DNA of 36,274 nt from Verrucomicrobiota bacterium (GCA_038744685.1 JBCDMB010000028.1:1-36274); one strand, 5' to 3'; counted from the stretch's first letter, positions 1-8,522 are shown. Program-made: numbers and translations. The notes: generated by a model not told the origin, from the letters alone.

Positions 1-40
1 AAAACCGACAACCTATTTCAGGACGCGACAAGTTTTCCGG

Positions 41-114
41 GGTCGAAATCGAAATCGGAATCGCTATCGAGGGTGTTCGAGACCCGATTTCGATAGCGAT
101 TTGGAGTTTCGATT
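41..114. repeat. Dispersed imperfect-palindrome repeat, copy 1
   Basis: A low-complexity, GATTTCGA-rich intergenic element. Bases 59-70 pair perfectly with 90-101 (AATCGCTATCGA against TCGATAGCGATT) around a 19-base loop. Its reverse complement aligns along most of its length with the element at 18389-18465, including the shared tail CGATTTCGATTTCGA. Two copies in opposite orientation in different intergenic gaps suggest a dispersed REP-like or structural repeat. No gene lies in bases 1-161. Confidence 0.7.
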
Positions 115-161
115 ATTGTCTATTTGCATAGCGGATTAATATTGGTCTTTGCGACCAAGAC

Positions 162-1157
162 CTACTCGAAGTTCAGCACGATTTTTCCGATAGACTTCTG
201 AGACTGGATGGCTTCCTCCAACTTGAGAAAGGCTTCCAGCGCGTTTTCGAAAGGAACCTCGCTATGAACTTTTGCTATCAGGCGCCGCTCTGCCCAGAGT
301 TCAGCAATGAACCGGCTGGACTGAGCCAGCTCCTCTGCACTGATATCGGGGACGAAGATCCCTTCCAGCTTGAGGGATTTCGAATAAAATTCTCCGATCG
401 GAAACACTGGTTTGGCTGCGCGGCCCGCTAGGATATACCCAGTTCCACTGCGAGCGAGAACTGAAAACATGCGGTGTGGGTCCGGGTTGCGCCCGATTTC
501 CACAACTGCCCCACAATGCCCGCGAGTCTCAGTGATCTCAGCAATCTCGTCGTCAGAAAACTCGGAAAGGTGTTTGGGATACGAATCCAGCGCACCCAAT
601 TTCTTACATTCGTCTGCCTTTTCCCCACTGCTCGTCATGGCGAGGCAATCCACCCCCCTCGCACCCAGAAGTTCGACTAGAGCTCTACCGACACTGCCTC
701 CGGCACCGTTAACCAAAACCGATTGTGCTCCCTGCTTCATAATCCGGTTAAAAATCATGAATGCGGTAACTGACACCAAACCACTGGCAGCCGCCTCTGC
801 GAAAGAAACCTCGGATGGCAAAGGGAACACCTTGTCCTCATCTACCTCAAGGAAGTCAGCGTGGCTGCCCTGAAGACCACCGGAACCCTGTAACACACCC
901 CATACTCTCGTTCCCTTGGGATACCTTCTCTTCGACGACTCCTCGGATATCACTCCTGCAAAATCATTCCCCGGTGTGTAAGGAAACCCAGTGCCGGAAC
1001 GGGCGAGACCAGTCAGAATATAGACATCGATCGGGTTGATCGACGCCGCGTGGACACGAACCATCACAGTCTCCTTCGATTCCTTCTCCCGCGTATCCTC
1101 GAACAAAGAAAGTTCCTTCAGATTACCGGGTTGATTCAGTAAAATGCGTCTTTTCAT
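162..1157 (-). CDS. Zinc-independent MDR-family alcohol dehydrogenase / quinone oxidoreductase
   Basis: A 331-residue medium-chain dehydrogenase/reductase. The N-terminal GroES-like half contains 'HAASINPIDVYILTG' and 'PGNDFAGVI', typical of the QOR/zeta-crystallin branch. The Rossmann half carries the NADPH-binding 'NGAGGSVGRALVELL' (about residues 149-163). The catalytic and structural zinc cysteine clusters of classical ADHs are not visible, so this is probably an NADPH-dependent quinone or enone reductase. The substrate cannot be told. It starts with ATG and stands alone, separated from the tRNA gene by 110 bases. Confidence 0.85.
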   Translation of the reverse strand: MKRRILLNQPGNLKELSLFEDTREKESKETVMVRVHAASINPIDVYILTGLARSGTGFPYTPGNDFAGVISEESSKRRYPKGTRVWGVLQGSGGLQGSHADFLEVDEDKVFPLPSEVSFAEAAASGLVSVTAFMIFNRIMKQGAQSVLVNGAGGSVGRALVELLGARGVDCLAMTSSGEKADECKKLGALDSYPKHLSEFSDDEIAEITETRGHCGAVVEIGRNPDPHRMFSVLARSGTGYILAGRAAKPVFPIGEFYSKSLKLEGIFVPDISAEELAQSSRFIAELWAERRLIAKVHSEVPFENALEAFLKLEEAIQSQKSIGKIVLNFE

Positions 1158-1267
1158 AAGAAGATCTTACACCCCCCTAATACCTCGCAAACAGACAATT
1201 CGGAGACTCTTTTTAAAACGGAATTAAACCCCCACGCGTTGATATCTACCTTCCAGCGTATGGACAT

Positions 1268-1344
1268 TGGTCGGGCCGACTGGATTTGAACCAGCGACCC
1301 CTACACCCCCAGTGTAGTGCGCTACCAAACTGCGCCACGGCCCG
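1268..1344 (-). tRNA. tRNA-Pro (anticodon GGG)
   Basis: On the minus strand this 77-base segment folds as a complete tRNA. The 7-bp acceptor stem is CGGGCCG/CGGCCCG with discriminator A and an encoded 3' CCA (1268-1270). The D-arm contains GGCGCAGTTTGGTAGCGC. The anticodon stem is CTACA/TGTAG with loop CTGGGGG, giving anticodon GGG. The T-arm contains GGTTCAAATCC. It reads CCC/CCU proline codons. No second tRNA is adjacent. Confidence 0.96.
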
Positions 1345-1412
1345 CCAATGACCCCAACGATGAGAGGTCTCGAAAGTAGAGCAACGATAATCTTATGCCT
1401 ACGGTCTCGATG

Positions 1413-2024
1413 CTAGTCTGAAAGACCGACAGGCGGCTCTCTTCGCCGAAAGAAAATGCGAACCAACTTAATCGCGAGGTATACCACGATGAAGACGATG
1501 ATGAGTCCGATAACTAGAGGGATCACAAACGCGAGACTAGCCACTGCTATGCTCCCTCCGGTTTCCGCCGTTGCGACAACAGGATTCGCCAGTCCGCCAC
1601 TCGTCGCGGTGGAAGCCCCTCTGGTTAGAACGGTCGTGCCTTGCACGACGCCAGCTGAGCCTCCTCCAAGCAAGAACCCTAAACCCCATTGCAGTGCTGC
1701 GTTCATTTCCGGAAGCATGGCAGTTGCAATCAAGGTGCCGCTACCAATCGCAGCAGGCGTTGCCACGGTGTCCAGAAGGTTGTCGACCCATGGAACGTAG
1801 TAGGAAACCACCTCTGCTACCGTCGCGGTTCCCAAGACTATTAGGACCATCGGGTGATCGAGCCAACCAAACTGTTCACCCAGATCAATATACCCCATGC
1901 GAGCGGCGATCGCCAAAGCGAGCACCGGAAGAAACACACGGAGACCTGCAGACGCGCTTAGAGCCAGGCCGGCAAAAACTGCCGTCAGTTCAGTTAGTTG
2001 CTCCGGATTTTCCAATGGGCTCAT
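1413..2024 (-). CDS. DUF4126 family membrane protein
   Basis: A 203-residue integral membrane protein resembling DUF4126. It begins with a Gly/Ala-rich region 'GLALSASAGLRVFLPVLALAIAAR' (about 15-42), continues with 'DHPMVLIVLGTATVAEVVSYYVPWVDNLLD' and a Gly-rich 'GFLLGGGSAGVVQG' segment. It ends with a strongly hydrophobic helix (about 160-187) and an Arg-rich cytoplasmic tail ('RRREPP'). The function of the family is unknown. Its first 35 bases overlap the 3' end of the upstream secreted-protein gene, so the two are probably co-transcribed and translationally coupled. Confidence 0.8.
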   Translation of the reverse strand: MSPLENPEQLTELTAVFAGLALSASAGLRVFLPVLALAIAARMGYIDLGEQFGWLDHPMVLIVLGTATVAEVVSYYVPWVDNLLDTVATPAAIGSGTLIATAMLPEMNAALQWGLGFLLGGGSAGVVQGTTVLTRGASTATSGGLANPVVATAETGGSIAVASLAFVIPLVIGLIIVFIVVYLAIKLVRIFFRRREPPVGLSD

Positions 2025-3330
2025 ATGGCAAAGGATTGTAGTCCGGGGGAGGGGGCACTGGACGGGAAGTCGGCACGGGCATAACCCTGTCCAGACTATC
2101 GATCGGTTCCGCCACCGGCTCCTCTACAATGCGGACGACCGGATTAATAAAACGGATCGAGTGGGCTACGCCGGTCATTATCCCTCCACTCTCCAAGTCT
2201 TCCAACCGTTTCACCGCTGAAAAACGGGGGTCGACCTGCGAAAATGCAAGCAAACCCCGATCCCCTGCGATCGGTACGAAAAGAGTGAAACGAGCAAACA
2301 TGCGATTTCCTTCCTTGTCGGCGAAACTCGCAAGTCCGACAAATGCTTCCATCTTCCCTATTTGGGTGAGAAAAGGCTCAGAGATTCGGACATCCTCCCA
2401 GCCATTAAGATACTCCTCCTCGATCTTCCGACGCAATTTACCCGATGTCATCCAAAGCCGTTCGTTGCCGTCGCTTCTTGGAACTAGAAATGGAAAGATC
2501 CGCAAATTTTCGGCAAGTTGCATTCCTTCGCTTGCGAGACTCAGTTTAATCACCTCCGGAACTCCCGAGCTCTGGTATTCGATGAACAAGTTCGAAGTGT
2601 CACGAGGAACTGCGAATGTAAAAAGAGGAACCCTGCTATCGATTCCCTCATTTTCGAGGAAGGTGCGGTCTACACGCAAAACTCTGCCCTCTGGGAGTCT
2701 GACAGTGAGGGAGCGGCTTTCGACCACCTCCTTCTCTGCCATCGGCACTCCAAAAGACTGCTCATTCATCGAAAAGACACTCGGCATAGAGACCTCTCCA
2801 ACAGTCTCGAGCGATGTGGGCCAATCCGCCTCTTCAAAAGCCCGTTCGTAGTAGTCCCACTTACCTCTCATGAGAGTCCTCGAGTAACGGGCGTCTGCGC
2901 CAACAGTGCGGAAAGTAAAGCGGTAAGCCATCAGACCCGTCACCCCTTCTCTCTCTGCGTAAGAGATAAATTCCATCCGCACCTCCGTTTCGGCGCGGGT
3001 TGTCAGCAGATAGGAAATCCCCGCCTCCTCCGCCTGAGGTTCCCTGAGGATTCGATAAGTAAGATCCGGATAACGTTCCCTCAGTCGATCCAATACCTCG
3101 AGAACGATCCTTCGCGGCTGCTGTATTTCAGGGTAGTGGTGAATTTCTATCCGCTCCGTCCAATTCCTTTCATTAGACCCATAAGGATAGAAAAACTGCA
3201 CTTCCCGCTCCGATGAACTCCTTTCACCCGCAAGGTAGAACTCTTTTCCTCCGAGAAACACCTCTTGTGCCGATGATGACCGACCCAAAAACAGCAGTCC
3301 AAGGAAGAAACATAAGAAAACCAAACGCAC
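1990..3330 (-). CDS. Secreted protein of unknown function
   Basis: A 446-residue protein starting at a GTG. It has a clear Sec signal peptide (residues 2-21, hydrophobic 'FLCFFLGLLFLG' and probable cleavage after 'SSA'). I do not recognise a named domain. The body is mixed alpha/beta with many charged residues, and the last 30 residues are Pro-rich ('PVPTSRPVPPPPDYNPLPYEP'), suggesting a flexible tail. It is predicted to be periplasmic or outer-membrane associated. It overlaps the DUF4126 gene downstream by 35 bases in another frame, with the Pro-rich tail encoded in the overlap. No ATG lies near the 5' end to offer an alternative start that keeps the signal peptide. Confidence 0.7.
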   Translation of the reverse strand: MRLVFLCFFLGLLFLGRSSSAQEVFLGGKEFYLAGERSSSEREVQFFYPYGSNERNWTERIEIHHYPEIQQPRRIVLEVLDRLRERYPDLTYRILREPQAEEAGISYLLTTRAETEVRMEFISYAEREGVTGLMAYRFTFRTVGADARYSRTLMRGKWDYYERAFEEADWPTSLETVGEVSMPSVFSMNEQSFGVPMAEKEVVESRSLTVRLPEGRVLRVDRTFLENEGIDSRVPLFTFAVPRDTSNLFIEYQSSGVPEVIKLSLASEGMQLAENLRIFPFLVPRSDGNERLWMTSGKLRRKIEEEYLNGWEDVRISEPFLTQIGKMEAFVGLASFADKEGNRMFARFTLFVPIAGDRGLLAFSQVDPRFSAVKRLEDLESGGIMTGVAHSIRFINPVVRIVEEPVAEPIDSLDRVMPVPTSRPVPPPPDYNPLPYEPIGKSGATN

Positions 3331-3565
3331 GATCGGTAGATTGATGGAGAGACCCTGAAAACGGAACGAGAAAATTCAGGGTGACGTGATGGGCCGGATT
3401 GGATTCTTCTGCACGGTCTGAGGGGCCAAGTCCTCTGCTTTCAGGAACATTGGAAGCAGACGCTAGAACAAGCCTCTCTAGACTCTGAAACCTCCTTTGG
3501 CTGAAACAGGTTCAATTGGTAGGACGATGGGATTAGTCGGATAGGCTTGAAGATGTATCGGTCTT

Positions 3566-4411
3566 GTGGAAAAGTTGAGTATGGTCAGGTGTGTCACTCT
3601 GTGTCTGTTTGCGTCGCTTTCATCGTCTCTCGGTGAATCGACTCCGGTAACCGGCGTGATCACATCGATGGATGCTGACAGTGGAACCGTAACCTTTAGC
3701 CCTGCGGACGGGCAACCTCTTCAAGATGTCGTTCTCGGGTCAGGCGATCTGGCTATTGGCTACGAAGGACGGGTGATCGAGGGTGAGCTCAACACGTCTG
3801 GTGCACAAATACGGCTAGAAAGGGTTTTTCCTGCTGAAGTCACAACAACCAATACAATGGACGGGGTAAACCGATCCTTGGTTCGAAGGGCAGCATCAGT
3901 GGGAAGAAGTGACAGCCTCGGGCGGGGCGACTATTTACCCGACTTTGCTTTGTTCAACCAGCGTGGCGAGGCGGTTTTTAGCAATAAGCTTCGCGAGAGA
4001 CCCGCGGTAATGACCTTTATCTTCACCCGTTGTGGCGACCCAAAGATGTGTCCAGCCACCTCCGTCAGACTTGCCGAGCTCGGACAGCAACTTCAAGAAA
4101 GTGGCCGAGAAGACGTTCGCCTCATTGCCATCTCTTTCGATCCCGCTTACGACTCGCCAGGAATTCTACGACAGTATGGGGAGGCTTTTCGTTTAAACGG
4201 CCCCTCTTTTGAGTTATTGACTGGCGATCCCGAAACAATCGAGGCGCTGATGCGATTGGTTGGAGTTCGAACGATCGAGGAAGATGGCACCATTGTTCAC
4301 AATCTTGTCACCCTTCTTACCGATGATCATGGGCGCATCGTTCTCCGCCAAGACGGGAGTCGCTGGTCCTCCGATGCCATCTATGGGCGTGTCCAATCAA
4401 TGGAGCGATGA
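3566..4411 (+). CDS. SCO1/SenC-type copper-chaperone thioredoxin-fold protein with extra N-terminal domain
   Basis: A periplasmic thiol-disulfide/copper protein that in this family delivers Cu to the CuA site of cytochrome c oxidase. The SCO domain occupies about residues 120-278. It has Cys156 and Cys162 in 'FTRCGDPKMCP' (a CX5C variant of the usual CX3C) and the conserved third ligand His245 in 'TIVHNL'. An uncleaved or cleaved signal segment covers residues 5-23. Residues about 27-90 form an additional small beta-rich domain resembling the CusF-like OB-fold seen fused to some SCO proteins, though the Met ligands of CusF are not evident. The GTG at 3566 is the long start; the ATG at 3581, preceded by GGAAAAG, is equally plausible (276 aa). 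The stop overlaps the next start (ATGA). Confidence 0.85.
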   Translation: MEKLSMVRCVTLCLFASLSSSLGESTPVTGVITSMDADSGTVTFSPADGQPLQDVVLGSGDLAIGYEGRVIEGELNTSGAQIRLERVFPAEVTTTNTMDGVNRSLVRRAASVGRSDSLGRGDYLPDFALFNQRGEAVFSNKLRERPAVMTFIFTRCGDPKMCPATSVRLAELGQQLQESGREDVRLIAISFDPAYDSPGILRQYGEAFRLNGPSFELLTGDPETIEALMRLVGVRTIEEDGTIVHNLVTLLTDDHGRIVLRQDGSRWSSDAIYGRVQSMER

Positions 4412-5286
4412 AACCCGGCGGGAAAAAATTGATTTCTACAGGGATCCTTACCCTTGTCTTTGCGATTCTCTTTGTTGGTTTGCGCTCTATTCCGGTATCA
4501 GAATGCCGGTTTCTCCACTACGAGCCAGTCGAGAATGTGATAGAAGGTGTTGAACCGGAGCTCTGCAGCGTTGCTCCTGTTCCCTTTGTCGATGTCGTAG
4601 CAAAACCGTTTCCAGTGGAGTTGGATATCCATGCGATCACACCAATGACCAACGGAGAGGTGGAGATCCTCTTTTCAGTTCTGGCGCCTGATGGGACTCC
4701 CCTACTTCCTCACGAACTGGCGATGACCCACACGAAGCGGATCCATTTTATGCTGATCGACGAAAAGCTGGACTCATACCATCATTTGCATCCGGAGCCT
4801 CTCGGTGATTCCGGCGACTATCGTGTGCGATTTACACCGCGCTCCGACCAGTACCGATACTTCGCGGAGTTTGTTCCGCTACAAACGAGACTCCTCGCGG
4901 TTGCAGACGGCTCGCTAAACGTGGATAGAGCTGTTCCTGCGGCACCTGCTTCTCCTTCTCCCATCGAGTTCTCTCTGGACGGAGTGAGTAACCCTCTGCA
5001 GGCAAATCGAGATCATCGGCTCACTCTCCGGCTCAGAAATGGTGACGACAATGGTGCTCTCCCTCTCGAGAAAACGATGGACGCCTACGCCCACCTTGTT
5101 GGCTTTGAAGATTCCCTGTCCGGCTACGCACACATGCATCCTCTCACAGTGGATCCATACATCGGAGAAACTGCTGAAATGGAGTTTGTATTTCACCCGA
5201 CCCGGCCCGGCAACTTTCGAATTTGGGTACAGGTGCGCGCCGATGGGAATGACATCTTTGAGCCGTTTGACGTTGTTGTGCTGTAA
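4408..5286 (+). CDS. Membrane-anchored protein with two His-rich (HLHP/HMHP) domains, putative metal binder
   Basis: A 292-residue protein with an N-terminal transmembrane anchor (about 8-25) and a periplasmic body made of two related beta domains. Domain 1 (about 68-160) contains His113 and 'YHHLHPE' (His125, 126, 128); domain 2 (about 185-290) contains His229 and 'YAHMHP' (His242, 244) followed by an Ig/FixH-like 'PTRPGNFRIWVQV'. The same arrangement, an early His then a YxHxHP cluster then a closing beta hairpin, occurs in both halves, indicating internal duplication. Direct translational coupling to the SCO gene (4-base overlap) suggests a role in copper handling or cytochrome oxidase assembly. 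I know no named function. Confidence 0.75.
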   Translation: MKPGGKKLISTGILTLVFAILFVGLRSIPVSECRFLHYEPVENVIEGVEPELCSVAPVPFVDVVAKPFPVELDIHAITPMTNGEVEILFSVLAPDGTPLLPHELAMTHTKRIHFMLIDEKLDSYHHLHPEPLGDSGDYRVRFTPRSDQYRYFAEFVPLQTRLLAVADGSLNVDRAVPAAPASPSPIEFSLDGVSNPLQANRDHRLTLRLRNGDDNGALPLEKTMDAYAHLVGFEDSLSGYAHMHPLTVDPYIGETAEMEFVFHPTRPGNFRIWVQVRADGNDIFEPFDVVVL

Positions 5287-5308
5287 CGCACTTGAGAACA
5301 CCACCTCA

Positions 5309-5713
5309 ATGTCCGTCCGAATTGGCCTAAGCTTCTCAATAGGCCTCTTTCTCCTCTCGGCATGCTCGCAGCAAACGGACGAGCTGAGAGAGTTTGCTGA
5401 GACGTATTTGGAATTCCATGACGACCAAAATATTGATGGTCTAATTGGTTTGATTGCCATTAAGCAGGGAGGTCCTGAAGTCTTCGAAAAGATCCGCTTT
5501 GCCTTCTATGAGGAGACTCAATGGCCTCTGCAAGACATTCAGGTTGAGCCTCTAACCGACTCCGAGAAAAAGGTCCTTCAACCCTCTCTTCCAGGAGAAC
5601 CAGCGTGGAGGGTGTTTATCGTTCTGGACACCGAAGACCGATTTACCTCCGAGTGGATCGCCGGCTACGTGAATGGACAGTTGAAACTACTGCTCCCGGG
5701 CGAAAAAGAATGA
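5309..5713 (+). CDS. Small lipoprotein of unknown function
   Basis: A 134-residue protein starting with ATG 22 bases after the preceding stop. It has a lipoprotein signal: hydrophobic 'GLSFSIGLFLLSAC' with a good lipobox (LSAC, Cys19), so it should be lipid-anchored. The mature part is acidic and has no domain I recognise. It is the third gene of the SCO operon and ends 8 bases before a convergent gene. A longer in-frame reading upstream exists but lies inside the previous gene and lacks the signal at its start, so the internal ATG is preferred. Confidence 0.75.
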   Translation: MSVRIGLSFSIGLFLLSACSQQTDELREFAETYLEFHDDQNIDGLIGLIAIKQGGPEVFEKIRFAFYEETQWPLQDIQVEPLTDSEKKVLQPSLPGEPAWRVFIVLDTEDRFTSEWIAGYVNGQLKLLLPGEKE

Positions 5714-5721
5714 TAGATATT

Positions 5722-6660
5722 CTACTTTCGAAACCTATGTCCCTCAGGAACCAGCATCTCCCGCAGACACGTGCGAACAATTTCTTCGGTGGGAGAAAGA
5801 TGGATACCAGCGTCCCTCAACTTTCCAGTCTCCATGACACAATTGGAACGAGGAGTCTTCGCAGCCACTCGCATAAACTCCTCCTCTGATGAGAAAAAAC
5901 TAAAGTCTTCGGGCAAAGGGTTTGGCTCAGAGGCTTTCTTTCGCCGCTCACCTTCTTCCTCAATCCACCTGACTACGTCCGACGTCTGGATCGGATCCGG
6001 CTGGGTCACATTATACACTCCAGGTTCAGCCCCTTTTTCCCACAGTTCAAAGCACGCTCTTACGTATTCGCCCAAATGAGAAATGGAGTTTTCTGCCTCC
6101 AGTAAACGGGCATAAGACATCACTTTGACCAGGTAGTTCCGTGGACTCGCCGTGCTATCGAACGGTATCCTCAACCTCCAAACGAAACAGTCCTTCGCGT
6201 CCTCAAGAATCTCTTCACCTAGCGCCTTTGTCCCACTGTAGAAACTGCACGGTCCGTTCCGAAACGAAAAGTTCGGAACATCTGACTCCAAAAATCCCCG
6301 CCCTGATTCATGTCTTCCTGAAAAGATGCATCCTGAGGACACATGACCCCATGGAGTCCCTGTCTCTTCACAAGCCTCCCGAATAGTCCCAGGTAAGACC
6401 GCATTGCCCAGCAGAGTATCTGCTTTGTGTAGTTCGCAGGCGTCGACGTTTGGCTTTCCAGTGTATCCGGCGGCGTTGATCAGAAAGGAAGGCCTGTGCT
6501 CGCGAAGGAATGAAATCAAGGTCCCTCTCTGCGTGTAATCGAGCTGGGCACGAGAGACATTCAGAAAACGGATCTGCCGACGCGTGAGGTAATCCTGGAA
6601 CGCCTTACCTACGTAGCCGGAGCCCCCCAAAAGCAGCACGTTTGTCGGAGTGGTCGACAT
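5722..6660 (-). CDS. NAD(P)-dependent sugar-nucleotide reductase of the RmlD/NRS-ER type (SDR family)
   Basis: A 312-residue extended short-chain dehydrogenase. The NAD(P)-binding 'LLLGGSGYVGKAF' is at the N terminus and the catalytic pair is in 'FYSGTKALGEE' (YxxxK). Segments 'INAAGYTGKPNVDACE', 'SSGCIF', 'DVPNFSF' and 'RLRIPFDSTASPRNYL' closely resemble the plant nucleotide-rhamnose synthase/epimerase-reductase (NRS/ER, the C-terminal domain of RHM), which converts a UDP/dTDP-4-keto-6-deoxysugar to the rhamnose form. The ATG at residue 7 of the longer TTG-initiated frame is chosen because the Rossmann strand follows it directly. The other rhamnose genes are not in the window, so the actual sugar is unknown. 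Residues about 225-260 carry a charged insertion. Confidence 0.75.
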   Translation of the reverse strand: MSTTPTNVLLLGGSGYVGKAFQDYLTRRQIRFLNVSRAQLDYTQRGTLISFLREHRPSFLINAAGYTGKPNVDACELHKADTLLGNAVLPGTIREACEETGTPWGHVSSGCIFSGRHESGRGFLESDVPNFSFRNGPCSFYSGTKALGEEILEDAKDCFVWRLRIPFDSTASPRNYLVKVMSYARLLEAENSISHLGEYVRACFELWEKGAEPGVYNVTQPDPIQTSDVVRWIEEEGERRKKASEPNPLPEDFSFFSSEEEFMRVAAKTPRSNCVMETGKLRDAGIHLSPTEEIVRTCLREMLVPEGHRFRK

Positions 6661-6757
6661 CACCAGAGTGTTCAGCAATTCGTCTAAAGGTCCAAGGAGG
6701 AAACAAACGAGGGATCGAGACTATCCCTCCAAACCCAAGCGATTGAGCAATAACCTC

Positions 6758-7666
6758 TTAGAACGTGTATTTCAGACCAAGGCCGTAGGCAAAGTGGTCA
6801 CCGGGGAAAGTCGCAGTGTTTAGCGGAGTCGTCGTCGAAAAAGGACTAAAGAAATAGTCTACATCGATATCGACCGACACATAACGAAGGTAAATATTCG
6901 CCGAGAGGTGTTTGATAATCTCAATATCCAAACCTCCACCAATGACAAACCCAGTTGAGTCGTCGGGCTCAAAGCGGTTGATCACGGTCGTCCCTCCGTT
7001 GGAAAAAGTCCACTCAGGACGTGCATCAAAGCTGGTTCCATAAAACGCCAATCCGATCTCACCGAAAGGAGTGAATGCACTGCCGTTTTCGAAACGACCG
7101 AACGCGTAGATGATCGGTCCGTCGAGTTCGAAGGTTCCATCTCCACCACCACTATCCAGAGTCTTTACCTTGAACTGATCGTAGGAGATCCCCACTCCGA
7201 AATAGGGCGAAATCGCATACTCCAAGTAGAAATAAACCGGGGCAGCGTCTTGCTCCTCAGTCGTCCGATTCAAGCTTCCAATGAACGAACCATTAAATTC
7301 TTCTCCACTCTCAGTATCCGTCAAAGAATACCACAGAACACGCGTTCCGATCGAAAGGCGGTCGCGGATGTACTTGTCGAAGAACGAATCACCCCTTCTC
7401 TGAACTGGAATAGTCTCCTCAGGTTTCTTGGGAGCGGGCTTGATCGTCGCGTTTTCCTCCATCGCAACAATGTCCGCATCCTCACCTGCAACTTGTTCCT
7501 CTGCCTCAATAACAGCCCTCTCGGATGCGGTAGGCGTCTCTCCCGCTTCGCTTGCCGGTGCAGGAAAGCCCGTTTCCTGCGCGGAAAGGTTCCCCACCAA
7601 AAAAAGAACCGAAAAGAAAAATAGAACTCGTGAAACGTTAGCTGTCTTTGGATTCATAACGGTCAT
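6758..7666 (-). CDS. Outer-membrane beta-barrel protein
   Basis: A 302-residue protein with a signal peptide (hydrophobic 'VLFFFSVLFLVGNLSA', cleavage before QE). An acidic, Ala/Glu/Pro-rich linker (about 32-85) follows, then a C-terminal barrel of alternating strands such as 'YFYLEYAISPYFGVGISYDQF' and 'FAYGLGLKYTF'. The C-terminal Phe is the usual BAM-complex signal. It resembles OmpW/OmpA-type eight-stranded barrels without a recognisable ligand. The second ATG three codons in (7657) is an alternative start. It lies between the acyltransferase and the sugar reductase on the same strand, so envelope biogenesis is a reasonable context. Confidence 0.75.
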   Translation of the reverse strand: MTVMNPKTANVSRVLFFFSVLFLVGNLSAQETGFPAPASEAGETPTASERAVIEAEEQVAGEDADIVAMEENATIKPAPKKPEETIPVQRRGDSFFDKYIRDRLSIGTRVLWYSLTDTESGEEFNGSFIGSLNRTTEEQDAAPVYFYLEYAISPYFGVGISYDQFKVKTLDSGGGDGTFELDGPIIYAFGRFENGSAFTPFGEIGLAFYGTSFDARPEWTFSNGGTTVINRFEPDDSTGFVIGGGLDIEIIKHLSANIYLRYVSVDIDVDYFFSPFSTTTPLNTATFPGDHFAYGLGLKYTF

Positions 7667-7708
7667 TAGCGGAAATGATTACTCAAACTACCGACAGAAA
7701 TGCAAATC

Positions 7709-8452
7709 TTATCTTTGGGATACCGTCCTTGCCGGGATTCCAACCACCACTTCACGTTCTGGAACGTCACGATTGACTACAGCCGAAGCTCCGACAACCG
7801 CTCCCGACCCAATCGAAACCCCATCGAAAACCACCACGTGAGCGGCCAACCAAACATCGTCCCCAACGACAACGCCCCCTTTTCCATCGAAGTCATACTG
7901 CTGGTTCATCGGGATATCCGTGCGAGAGATGCCGTAGGTTCCCCCTCCGAGTATATAGACATAGGCAGCGATCATAACGTCTTCTCCTATCTCCACTTTG
8001 TTGGAAGAAAAAATCTCAGAATGAAAGCCCACATTGCTTCGTGCCCCGAGACGAATCTGACCACCCTTGCACGATAGTATGGATCCTCTGCCGATAAACA
8101 CGTTCTCTCCCAGCTCGATCCCACCGTTGCCATCGCCCTTCGCGTCCAACAATACGCCATCGTCTACAATCACTCCTGAGCCAATCTTGATTCTCTTCCC
8201 GTGGCGGATCACGACGTCTTTCCCAAAGACAACGCCTGACCCACAATCCCCTAGGAGAAGAGGATACAAGTGCTTCCTTAAAAACAATCCCAAGGCTCCC
8301 GGCACCCACGAGGCAAAAAGCTGCACCAATTCGTAGACCACCAGGTCCCCCCAAGAGCGAGAACCGATGATCAGATCCTGGTAGCGCCTCAGGCTGGATG
8401 ACTTCTCTCCCGCGATCTCCGACTGGACCTTGTAGCGTTTTGCTTCCGTCAT
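7709..8452 (-). CDS. Hexapeptide-repeat (left-handed beta-helix) acyltransferase
   Basis: A 247-residue O-acetyl/acyltransferase-like protein. The first 80 residues are helical and include a hydrophobic stretch ('LVQLFASWVPGALGLFL'). From about residue 80 onward there are repeated hexapeptides such as 'IELGEN', 'IRLGAR', 'VEIGED', 'VVVGDD' and 'VSIGSG', ending in the usual 'VVGIPART' motif. Such enzymes transfer acyl groups from acyl-CoA to sugars of surface polysaccharides. The ATG at 8452 is preferred over an upstream TTG because AAAGGAG precedes it. It sits 42 bases upstream of the barrel gene and just downstream of infA. Confidence 0.82.
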   Translation of the reverse strand: MTEAKRYKVQSEIAGEKSSSLRRYQDLIIGSRSWGDLVVYELVQLFASWVPGALGLFLRKHLYPLLLGDCGSGVVFGKDVVIRHGKRIKIGSGVIVDDGVLLDAKGDGNGGIELGENVFIGRGSILSCKGGQIRLGARSNVGFHSEIFSSNKVEIGEDVMIAAYVYILGGGTYGISRTDIPMNQQYDFDGKGGVVVGDDVWLAAHVVVFDGVSIGSGAVVGASAVVNRDVPEREVVVGIPARTVSQR

Positions 8453-8491
8453 TCGGTTCGGGCTCTCCTTTGCCCACAACCAGGTTTTTCA

Positions 8492-8515
8492 ACCGGGGAA
8501 ATTTGAAACCCCGGT
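8492..8515. repeat. Inverted repeat between infA and the acyltransferase gene
   Basis: ACCGGGG at 8492-8498 pairs perfectly with CCCCGGT at 8509-8515 around a 10-base AT-rich loop. It lies 7 bases beyond the infA stop codon. In the infA direction it is followed by GAAAAACC rather than a T-run, so it is not a canonical intrinsic terminator. It may be an mRNA 3'-end stabiliser or attenuator. Confidence 0.5.
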
Positions 8516-8522
8516 ACCATTT

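Noticed and set aside
2129-2851. A 240-residue plus-strand frame opposite the secreted-protein gene
   Set aside because: Ser/Arg-rich shadow composition, no start context; the minus-strand frame has a proper signal peptide.
8016-8492. A 158-residue minus-strand frame overlapping the acyltransferase
   Set aside because: Out-of-frame shadow; the hexapeptide pattern lies in the other frame.
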